A DNA stretch of 5,001 nt from an uncultured Coprococcus sp. (GTDB taxonomy: Bacteria > Bacillota > Clostridia > Lachnospirales > Lachnospiraceae), in NCBI GenBank assembly GCA_900557435.1, contig USSH01000204.1, positions 1-5,001 of the forward strand, read 5' to 3'. A program made the translations under genes and the position numbers. The notes beneath the pieces were generated by a model. That model saw nothing but the letters and a program-made list of their open reading frames with translations, was not told the DNA's origin and ran no database searches. How positions within the stretch are numbered: position 1 is the stretch's first letter; each line of letters starts with the position of its first letter. Shown here in pieces: positions 1 through 4,828 of the stretch.

Positions 1-1
1 G

Positions 2-64
2 GACGCGCTGGGGCGGCTGACGGCGATTGAACCGGCGATGTTTCTGCTTTTGTGGCCGTTTTAA
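2..64 (+). CDS. C-terminal end of an unidentified reading frame (partial)
   Basis: Only the last 20 codons and a TAA stop (62-64) are inside the window. They read as a tail ending in a hydrophobic run, MFLLLWPF. I do not recognise the family and infer no function. Frame +2 is the only + strand frame open across the whole segment; the other two meet a TGA early. The first 40 bases are about 70% G+C and use CGG, GCG and CGC codons, unlike the AGA/AGG-rich genes downstream. The minus strand is also open here, as expected for short GC-rich DNA, so coding on this strand is a guess supported mainly by the stop falling where the composition changes. Confidence 0.35.
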   Translation, partial: DALGRLTAIEPAMFLLLWPF

Positions 65-87
65 TAGGGATTTAGTCATGGGGAAGC

Positions 88-116
88 TTGAATTAGATTG
101 TTGCAGATGGTATATT
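88..116 (+). promoter_or_regulatory. Probable sigma-A-type promoter for the chorismate mutase gene
   Basis: A -35 element TTGAAT (88-93) and a -10 element TATATT (111-116) are separated by 17 bases. TG at 108-109 makes an extended -10. Transcription would start near 122-124, leaving a leader of about 45 bases that contains the inverted repeat at 131-149. The match is good but has not been tested. Confidence 0.6.
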
Positions 117-130
117 AAAAAAGACTATGA

Positions 131-149
131 GCATCAAAATATTTGATGC
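131..149 (+). promoter_or_regulatory. Perfect 8-bp inverted repeat in the 5' leader (operator or RNA hairpin)
   Basis: GCATCAAA (131-138) is the exact reverse complement of TTTGATGC (142-149), with a 3-base centre (ATA). It starts a few bases after the predicted transcription start and ends 6 bases before the GGAGG ribosome site at 156-160. No T-run follows, so it is not an intrinsic terminator. It could be a repressor operator or a short 5' hairpin. I do not match it to a known regulator. Confidence 0.5.
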
Positions 150-167
150 CCGACTGGAGGACAAATA

Positions 168-1031
168 ATGACTTTAGCAGATGTCAGAAAGAATATAGAC
201 AGAGTTGACAAAGAGATCAAGCAGCTATTCAGGGAGAGGATGGAGCTTGCAGACCAGGTGGCTCAGGTAAAGGCAGAGACGGAGGATGACATATATAAGC
301 CTGAACGAGAGGAGATCATCATATCCAGTTTGACCGGTGATGTGGATGACAATATAAAGATGGAGTACACAGCACTTATCAAGAGGATCATGGAGATAAG
401 CAGAAAGTATCAGTATGGAAGAACCCTGGAACTCAGAGATTGCCTGAATGTGGAATATGATGAGCAAGAGCCGGAGATAGATGCGGTTGCCATGGTCAAA
501 CCGGAGCTTTATATATGTCAGGGCTGCTCAAGGGATAAGGTTGTAGCCGTGGATTCGTATGATGATGTGTACGAGCTGATAAAATCTGGCAAGGTTGATG
601 CAGGAATGGGTATACTGGAGGATATAAGCTACGGTGTGTCAGATGCACTTCATGAGGTGCTCACCAACAACAGATTATATATATATAGATGTAATGTGGT
701 GAATGAGAACGGACATAACAAAAAAGTCGTGACATTTACGGATCATCTTATAGTTGAGAAGAATCACAATAGGCTGAAGGTTATGTTCGTGTGCAAGAAC
801 AGGAGTGGAAGTCTGAGCAGTGTGCTTTCAATGATTTCGGATTATGGAGTAAACCTCACTGAGATACACTCGGCTCCGAACAGACAGGAACATTGGAACT
901 ATAGATTTTATGTTGAGCTATCAGCGAACTTTTTGAAAAAAGATATACAGGCGTTGGTGTTCCAGCTTATGAATGAGACTGAAGAGTTTACCATCTTGGG
1001 TAGTTACGCCTGCGATGAGGAGACGTTCTAG
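168..1031 (+). CDS. Chorismate mutase (AroQ) with degenerate prephenate dehydratase remnant and C-terminal ACT domain
   Basis: Residues 1-90 form an AroQ-type chorismate mutase, which converts chorismate to prephenate in phenylalanine/tyrosine synthesis. Aligned by eye to the E. coli P-protein, the active-site residues are present: R7, R24, K35, R47, E48, S78 and Q82. The position matching E. coli D48 is lysine (K44). Residues 203-287 are an ACT domain; the usual GALG is GSLS (214-217) and ESRP is HSAP (234-237). The roughly 110 residues between resemble only part of a prephenate dehydratase: residues 130-165 recall its 'dvfeav..g..d.gv.piEns..G' stretch, then the chain passes to VTFTDHLIVE where N-x-T-R-F is expected. 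Second-lobe motifs are absent. The protein is 287 aa against about 360-390 for the complete enzyme. It probably keeps mutase but not dehydratase activity. GGAGG (156-160) lies 7 bases before the ATG. No pheA symbol is given because the dehydratase appears lost. Confidence 0.85.
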   Translation: MTLADVRKNIDRVDKEIKQLFRERMELADQVAQVKAETEDDIYKPEREEIIISSLTGDVDDNIKMEYTALIKRIMEISRKYQYGRTLELRDCLNVEYDEQEPEIDAVAMVKPELYICQGCSRDKVVAVDSYDDVYELIKSGKVDAGMGILEDISYGVSDALHEVLTNNRLYIYRCNVVNENGHNKKVVTFTDHLIVEKNHNRLKVMFVCKNRSGSLSSVLSMISDYGVNLTEIHSAPNRQEHWNYRFYVELSANFLKKDIQALVFQLMNETEEFTILGSYACDEETF

Positions 1032-1035
1032 ATAA

Positions 1036-1063
1036 TTTATTTTAGAAAATATAAAAATATAAA
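1036..1063 (+). promoter_or_regulatory. Weak candidate promoter upstream of pyrF
   Basis: The 63 bases between the mutase stop and pyrF are almost all A+T. TATAAA (1058-1063) is a fair -10, but the best -35 at about the right distance, TTTATT (1036-1041, 16-base spacer), matches the consensus at only three positions. Such matches are expected by chance in AT-rich DNA. No terminator separates the mutase gene from pyrF, so readthrough is an alternative source of pyrF mRNA. Confidence 0.25.
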
Positions 1064-1094
1064 ATAAGAAAATACATTTTAAGGAGAAAATATC

Positions 1095-2021
1095 ATGATA
1101 GACAAGTTAGTGAAAAACATTCAGAAGACAAATGCACCTATAGTAGTTGGACTTGATCCTATGCTTAACTATGTGCCAGAGCATATCCAGAAGGCTGCAT
1201 TTGCAGAGTATGGAGAGACACTCGAGGGTGCTGCTGAGGCTATATGGCAGTTCAACAAGGGAATAGTTGATGCAACATATGACCTTATTCCTGCGGTTAA
1301 GCCACAGATAGCTATGTACGAGCAGTTCGGAATCGAAGGACTCAAGGCATTCAAGAAGACTGTTGATTACTGCAAGGAGAAGGGACTTGTCGTTATCGGA
1401 GATATAAAAAGAGGCGATATAGGTTCAACATCAACAGCATATGCGGTCGGACATATCGGCAAGGTACAGGTTGGAAGCAAGACATACGCCGGATTTGATG
1501 AGGATTTCATCACAGTAAATCCATATCTTGGAACAGATGGAGTTAAGCCGTTTGTGGATGTGTGCAAGGAGGAGAACAAAGGCATATTTGTTCTCGTCAA
1601 GACATCCAACCCATCATCAGGTGAGTTCCAGGACAGACTTGTTGATGGACGTCCACTATATGAGATAGTCGGAGAGATGGTTGACAAGTGGGGCAGTGAT
1701 GTCATAGGCGAGTCCGGTTACTCAGCAGTTGGAGCTGTTGTCGGTGCAACATACCCTGAGATGGGCAAGGTGCTCAGAAAGGTTATGCCAAAGTCATTTA
1801 TCCTTGTTCCGGGTTACGGAGCACAGGGTGGTAAGGCTGCAGACCTTGTACACTACTTCAATGAGGACAGACTCGGTGCGATCGTCAATTCGTCAAGAGG
1901 AATCATAGCTGCATACAAGCAGGATAAGTATGCACAGTTTGGTGCTGAGAACTATGCAGATGCCTCAAGACAGGCAGTAGTTGACATGATCGAGGATATC
2001 AACGGCGCACTTGATGCGTAA
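1095..2021 (+). CDS. pyrF: Orotidine 5'-phosphate decarboxylase, long (subfamily 2) type
   Basis: Decarboxylates OMP to UMP, the last step of de novo pyrimidine synthesis, in the cytoplasm. The 308-aa chain is a TIM-barrel protein of the longer PyrF subfamily (about 270-310 aa) rather than the 230-240 aa E. coli/Bacillus type. Visible family marks are GLDP (19-22), VKPQ (68-71), the signature DIKRGDIGST (103-112), VNPYLG (141-146), the phosphate-side VPGYGAQGG (238-246) and NSSRGI (265-270). By family knowledge the catalytic Lys-Asp-Lys-Asp tetrad corresponds to K69, D103, K105 and D108; all are present, so the enzyme should be active. AAGGAG (1081-1086) lies 8 bases before the ATG. It is followed by pyrK after 108 bases that contain a possible RNA structure. 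No frameshift or truncation is seen. Confidence 0.97.
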   Translation: MIDKLVKNIQKTNAPIVVGLDPMLNYVPEHIQKAAFAEYGETLEGAAEAIWQFNKGIVDATYDLIPAVKPQIAMYEQFGIEGLKAFKKTVDYCKEKGLVVIGDIKRGDIGSTSTAYAVGHIGKVQVGSKTYAGFDEDFITVNPYLGTDGVKPFVDVCKEENKGIFVLVKTSNPSSGEFQDRLVDGRPLYEIVGEMVDKWGSDVIGESGYSAVGAVVGATYPEMGKVLRKVMPKSFILVPGYGAQGGKAADLVHYFNEDRLGAIVNSSRGIIAAYKQDKYAQFGAENYADASRQAVVDMIEDINGALDA

Positions 2022-2032
2022 GAGAGATAGAG

Positions 2033-2101
2033 AGTGTTTGCGTACTGGGCAGGATCATATATGCTAAATAGATCCAACATATACTTAGTCTGCAATACAC
2101 T
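2033..2101 (+). promoter_or_regulatory. Imperfect long stem-loop in the pyrF-pyrK intergenic region
   Basis: Bases 2033-2042 pair with 2091-2101 (10 bp, one bulged T at 2096). After a mismatch, ACTGGG (2044-2049) pairs with CTTAGT (2084-2089), including two G-U pairs. An inner hairpin GGATC (2052-2056)/GATCC (2071-2075) caps the structure. No T-run follows, so it does not look like a terminator. It ends 17 bases before the pyrK ribosome site (2119-2123). It may be an mRNA processing or stability element, or a translational regulator. It was folded by eye without energies. Confidence 0.4.
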
Positions 2102-2129
2102 GATAATAAAGAGATGATGGAGGAAGACT

Positions 2130-2894
2130 ATGGGCAAACTTAAGATGACAGCAAAGGTGGTCAGCCAGGAGACTCTTGCCACTGACGTATACAGTCTGGT
2201 GCTTGAGGCACCTGAGATAGCTGTACAGGCTATAGCAGGACAGTTTGTGTCTGTGTACACTCATGATGGCAGCAAGATGCTCCCGAGACCTATCAGCCTC
2301 TGTGGCATAGATAGCGAGAAGGGTACACTTCGTCTTGTGTACAGAGTGGTTGGATTTGGAACAAAGGAGTTTTCACAGCTTACAGCTGGGGACACTGTCG
2401 ATATATTGGGACCTCTCGGCAACGGCTTCATGAAGTCGGATAAGAAGGCTATCCTGATAGGCGGTGGTATAGGAATACCACCTATGCTACAGCTTGCAAA
2501 GGAGCTTGACTGCGAGAAGTCGGTAGTTCTCGGTTACAGGGATGAGATATTCCTGAACGAGGAATTTGAGCCATATGCACAGGTGTACATGTCATCTGAG
2601 GATGGACAGCACGGTGTGAAGGGCAATGTAATAGATGCCATAAAGGAATACGGCGTGGACGGTGCTGTCATATATGCATGTGGTCCGACTCCTATGCTTC
2701 GTGGAATCAAGGCTTACGCCATGGAGAAGGGCATTGAGTGTCAGATATCCATGGAGGAGAAGATGGCATGTGGAGTGGGCGCATGTCTCGCCTGTGTATG
2801 TAAGACTAAGGATATAGACGAACACTCACAGGTACATAACAGAAGGATATGCAAGGACGGTCCTGTATTCTATGCAGAGGAGGTGGAGCTGTAA
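2130..2894 (+). CDS. pyrK: Dihydroorotate dehydrogenase electron transfer subunit (FAD/[2Fe-2S])
   Basis: Partner of PyrD in class 1B dihydroorotate dehydrogenase; it carries electrons from the PyrD FMN through a [2Fe-2S] cluster and FAD to NAD+. The 254-aa chain has the ferredoxin-reductase fold order: an N-terminal FAD barrel with RPIS (53-56) and a GPLGNGF turn (94-100), then an NAD-binding domain with GGGIGIPPML (111-120) and CGPTPML (184-190), then a C-terminal cluster domain. The likely cluster ligands are C214, C219, C222 and C241. The first three have normal CX4CX2C spacing; the last gap is 18 residues, slightly longer than the 14 I recall for the Lactococcus enzyme. GGAGG (2119-2123) sits 6 bases before the ATG. 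The stop codon shares its final A with the pyrD start, which fits one complex made by translational coupling. Confidence 0.96.
   Translation: MGKLKMTAKVVSQETLATDVYSLVLEAPEIAVQAIAGQFVSVYTHDGSKMLPRPISLCGIDSEKGTLRLVYRVVGFGTKEFSQLTAGDTVDILGPLGNGFMKSDKKAILIGGGIGIPPMLQLAKELDCEKSVVLGYRDEIFLNEEFEPYAQVYMSSEDGQHGVKGNVIDAIKEYGVDGAVIYACGPTPMLRGIKAYAMEKGIECQISMEEKMACGVGACLACVCKTKDIDEHSQVHNRRICKDGPVFYAEEVEL
2879..2888 (+). promoter_or_regulatory. Double ribosome binding site that fixes the pyrD start
   Basis: GGAGG (2879-2883) and GGAG (2885-2888) lie 10 and 5 bases before the ATG at 2894, inside the last codons of pyrK. They support that start over the in-frame upstream ATG at 2849, which would add 15 residues rich in Cys and Gly that do not resemble a PyrD N-terminus. 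Confidence 0.7.
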
Positions 2895-3808
2895 TGTCAG
2901 ATAAGATCAATATGTCAGTGGATATAGCGGGTGTTACTCTCAAGAACCCTATAACAGTTGCATCAGGAACATTTGGCTCAGGTATGGAGTACAGTGAGTT
3001 TGTGGATCTTTCACAGCTCGGTGCAGTGACCACTAAGGGTGTTGCAAATGTGCCTTGGCCGGGCAATCCTACACCTCGTATAGCGGAGACATACGGTGGA
3101 ATGATGAATGCCATAGGGCTTCAGAACCCGGGAATAGATGTGTTCAGGAAGAGGGATATCCCATTCCTCAGAGATTATGATACGAAGATAATCGTCAATG
3201 TGTGTGGAAAGTCCAAGGAAGACTACGTGGACTGCGTGGAAAAGCTTGGCGACTGTGACGTGGATCTGCTTGAGATAAATGTATCATGTCCAAATGTAAA
3301 AGAAGGCGGAATTGCATTTGGCCAGCAGCCGGATGCTCTCTATGATATAACAAAGGCGGTTAAGGCAGTGGCAAAGCAGCCTATAATCATGAAGCTGAGT
3401 CCAAATGTCACAGATATAACAGAGATGGCAAGGGCTGCTGAGGCAGGCGGTGCTGATGCGGTATCGCTCATCAACACACTGACCGGTATGAAGATAGACG
3501 TGAACAGGAGGACATTTGCGGTTGCAAACAAGACCGCCGGTGTGTCTGGTCCTGCGATCCATCCGATAGCAGTGCGGATGGTATATCAGGTTGCAAATGC
3601 GATAAAGCTTCCTATAATCGGAATGGGAGGAGTTGCAACAACTGAGGATGCACTTGAGATGATCATGGTTGGAGCAAGTGCGGTTGCTGTTGGTACAGCG
3701 AATTTCCACAACCCATATGCGACAGTTGAGATAATCAAGGGTATTGAGGAGTATATGAGGAAGAATTCCGTCAGCGATATACATGAACTTATCGGCTGCG
3801 TGAAGTGA
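2894..3808 (+). CDS. pyrD: Dihydroorotate dehydrogenase, class 1B catalytic subunit
   Basis: Oxidises dihydroorotate to orotate with FMN, passing electrons to PyrK; a cytosolic NAD+-dependent enzyme typical of anaerobic Firmicutes. From the chosen ATG the chain has 304 residues, the usual class 1B length, and starts MSDKINMSVDIAGVTLKNP as expected. Family marks are the SGTFG segment (24-28), TTKG with K48, NAIGLQNPG (72-80), INVSCPN with the class 1 active-site cysteine C132 (128-134), K167 in IMKLSPN, N194 in SLINT, and the FMN-phosphate region GMGG (243-246). A cysteine rather than serine base and the adjacent pyrK together identify class 1B. The start overlaps the pyrK stop by one base (TAATG), so coupling is likely. 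No terminator was found between it and pyrE, but pyrE has its own promoter. Confidence 0.96.
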   Translation: MSDKINMSVDIAGVTLKNPITVASGTFGSGMEYSEFVDLSQLGAVTTKGVANVPWPGNPTPRIAETYGGMMNAIGLQNPGIDVFRKRDIPFLRDYDTKIIVNVCGKSKEDYVDCVEKLGDCDVDLLEINVSCPNVKEGGIAFGQQPDALYDITKAVKAVAKQPIIMKLSPNVTDITEMARAAEAGGADAVSLINTLTGMKIDVNRRTFAVANKTAGVSGPAIHPIAVRMVYQVANAIKLPIIGMGGVATTEDALEMIMVGASAVAVGTANFHNPYATVEIIKGIEEYMRKNSVSDIHELIGCVK

Positions 3809-3823
3809 TTTTGTATATGATGT

Positions 3824-3884
3824 GACAATTTATATTATGTGATCTGACACGGCGATCTGCCATAATCGGGCATAGATAATTGTC
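3824..3884 (+). promoter_or_regulatory. Nested inverted repeats between pyrD and the pyrE promoter
   Basis: GACAATT (3824-3830) pairs with AATTGTC (3878-3884), and inside it ATTATG (3834-3839) pairs with CATAAT (3861-3866). GATCTG occurs twice inside (3841-3846, 3854-3859). No T-run follows, so a classical terminator is not supported. The outer arm ends 3 bases before the pyrE -35 box, which would suit a regulator site or a 3'-end processing structure for the pyrKD mRNA. Confidence 0.35.
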
Positions 3885-3887
3885 TGG

Positions 3888-3916
3888 TTGAAAAATTACA
3901 TATTCGATGATATACT
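3888..3916 (+). promoter_or_regulatory. Strong candidate promoter for pyrE
   Basis: TTGAAA (3888-3893) and TATACT (3911-3916) are each one base from consensus and separated by exactly 17 bases. TG at 3908-3909 provides an extended -10. Transcription would start near 3921-3924, giving a leader of about 93 bases. This implies that pyrE can be transcribed separately from pyrF-pyrK-pyrD. Confidence 0.7.
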
Positions 3917-3928
3917 TTGTGAGATTGA

Positions 3929-3962
3929 GATTCTGATATAAGCTTGTTTTTGTATTAGAATC
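3929..3962 (+). promoter_or_regulatory. 14-bp 5' hairpin in the pyrE leader
   Basis: Bases 3929-3942 pair continuously with 3949-3962 (14 pairs, three of them G-U) around a 6-base loop (3943-3948). The hairpin begins about 6 bases after the predicted transcription start. It has no downstream T-run. Its 3' arm contains GAATC of a GAATCC (3958-3963) that could instead pair with GGATTC (4004-4009) at the pyrE ribosome site. Confidence 0.5.
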
Positions 3963-4015
3963 CGGATTGCAGAGTTGAAAATGAAAAAGAGGCTAAAACA
4001 GGAGGATTCAGAGTT

Positions 4016-4690
4016 ATGGAACAGTACAAGAAGGAATTTATAGAGTTTATGATCGACTGTAACGTGCTCAAGTTTGGAGATTTCGTTACCAAGAGTGGCA
4101 GAAAGACACCATTTTTTGTAAATACAGGTTTCTATAGAACAGGAGCACAGCTCAAGAGACTTGGTGAGTACTATGCAGAGGCTATCAACGCTGAGTTCGG
4201 ACTTGATTTCGATGTATTATTCGGACCTGCATACAAGGGAATCCCTCTTACAGTTGCAACTACTATGTCCATCGCAGAGATGTATGACGAGGACATCAAG
4301 TATTGTTCAAACAGAAAAGAGGTAAAGGATCACGGAGATAAGGGAATCCTTCTTGGAAGCCCTATACAGGATGGAGACAAGGTCGTCATCATAGAGGATG
4401 TTACAACAGCTGGAACATCTATTCAGGAGACACTTCCTATCATCAAGGCACAGGGCGATGTGGATGTTATGGGACTTGTCGTGTCTGTTGACAGAATGGA
4501 GAGAGGCCAGGGCGAGAAGAGTGCTCTCACCGAGATCGAGGAGAACTACGGCATCAAAACAACAGCCATCGTAACCATGGCAGAGGTTGTTGAGCATCTG
4601 TACAATAAGGAGTACAAGGGCAGAGTTATCATTGATGATACATTAAAGGCTGCCATAGATGCATATTATGATCAGTATGGTGTGAAATAG
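4016..4690 (+). CDS. pyrE: Orotate phosphoribosyltransferase
   Basis: Joins orotate to PRPP to make OMP, the step between PyrD/PyrK and PyrF; cytoplasmic, and normally a dimer. The 224-aa chain is the longer E. coli-like type. Motifs are K26 with TPFFVNTG (31-38), FGPAYKGIPL (69-78), the catalytic flexible loop NRKEVKDHG (99-107) with K101, K104 and H106, and the PRPP-binding signature VVIIEDVTTAGTS (123-135). All expected binding residues are present. AGGAGG (4000-4005) is 10 bases before the ATG, a slightly long spacing. It lies 207 bases after pyrD with its own promoter and structured leader, so its control may differ from the upstream genes. A rho-independent terminator follows 42 bases after the stop. 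Confidence 0.97.
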   Translation: MEQYKKEFIEFMIDCNVLKFGDFVTKSGRKTPFFVNTGFYRTGAQLKRLGEYYAEAINAEFGLDFDVLFGPAYKGIPLTVATTMSIAEMYDEDIKYCSNRKEVKDHGDKGILLGSPIQDGDKVVIIEDVTTAGTSIQETLPIIKAQGDVDVMGLVVSVDRMERGQGEKSALTEIEENYGIKTTAIVTMAEVVEHLYNKEYKGRVIIDDTLKAAIDAYYDQYGVK

Positions 4691-4706
4691 ATTCTTTCGT
4701 AAAATG

Positions 4707-4735
4707 TTGTAAAATCTATTAGAATAATATATAAA
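4707..4735 (+). promoter_or_regulatory. Possible promoter overlapping the pyrE terminator, for the 4829 gene
   Basis: TTGTAA (4707-4712) and TATAAA (4730-4735) are 17 bases apart. The start would fall near 4742, within the ascending arm of the terminator, so the new transcript would lack half of that arm and could escape termination. The region is very AT-rich, so chance matches are likely. Confidence 0.35.
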
Positions 4736-4775
4736 ATAAAGGTGTAGTGCATTGTAGCTGCATCTTTATTTTTTT
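4733..4775 (+). terminator. Rho-independent terminator after pyrE
   Basis: Bases 4733-4747 pair with 4758-4772 (about 15 bp with two G-U pairs) around a 10-base loop, and a run of seven T's (4769-4775) ends the structure. It closes the pyrimidine gene block. The A-rich 5' flank mirrors the T-run, so weak bidirectional action is possible. Confidence 0.85.
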
Positions 4776-4818
4776 GCATGCAGGTACGGTGTCATATGAG
4801 AATGGTGTTACGGAAGAT

Positions 4819-4822
4819 GGAG
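4819..4822 (+). promoter_or_regulatory. Ribosome binding site choosing the 4829 start
   Basis: GGAG lies 6 bases before the ATG at 4829. In-frame ATGs at 4796, 4802 and 4817 have no ribosome site at a normal distance. Confidence 0.55.
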
Positions 4823-4828
4823 AAGTGT

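Noticed and set aside
21..39. CGGCGAT repeated at 21-27 and 33-39
   Set aside because: Only two 7-base copies in GC-rich DNA; not enough to call a repeat element.
1037..1067. Inverted repeat TTATTTTA (1037-1044) / TAAAATAA (1060-1067) after the mutase gene
   Set aside because: It is pure A+T, weakly paired with a 15-base loop and no T-run; such repeats are expected in AT-rich spacers.
2849..2893. In-frame upstream ATG giving a 319-residue PyrD
   Set aside because: The 15 extra residues are out-of-frame pyrK sequence, do not resemble a PyrD N-terminus, and the ATG at 2894 has ribosome sites at proper distance and gives the normal class 1B length.
3284..3784. Long minus-strand open frame opposite pyrD, and similar frames opposite the other genes
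   Set aside because: They lie wholly or mostly antisense to strongly supported genes, give low-complexity products rich in Cys, Ser, Tyr and His with no recognisable domain, and have no convincing start context.
3959..3994. Possible PyrR-binding loop: AATCC (3959-3963) and AGAGGCT (3988-3994) resemble halves of the Bacillus pyr attenuator consensus
   Set aside because: The halves are 24 bases apart instead of nearly adjacent, and the leader has no terminator or antiterminator, so Bacillus-type PyrR attenuation is not supported.
4796..4819. Alternative in-frame starts (4796, 4802, 4817) for the last gene
   Set aside because: None has a ribosome site at normal spacing, whereas 4829 has GGAG 6 bases upstream.
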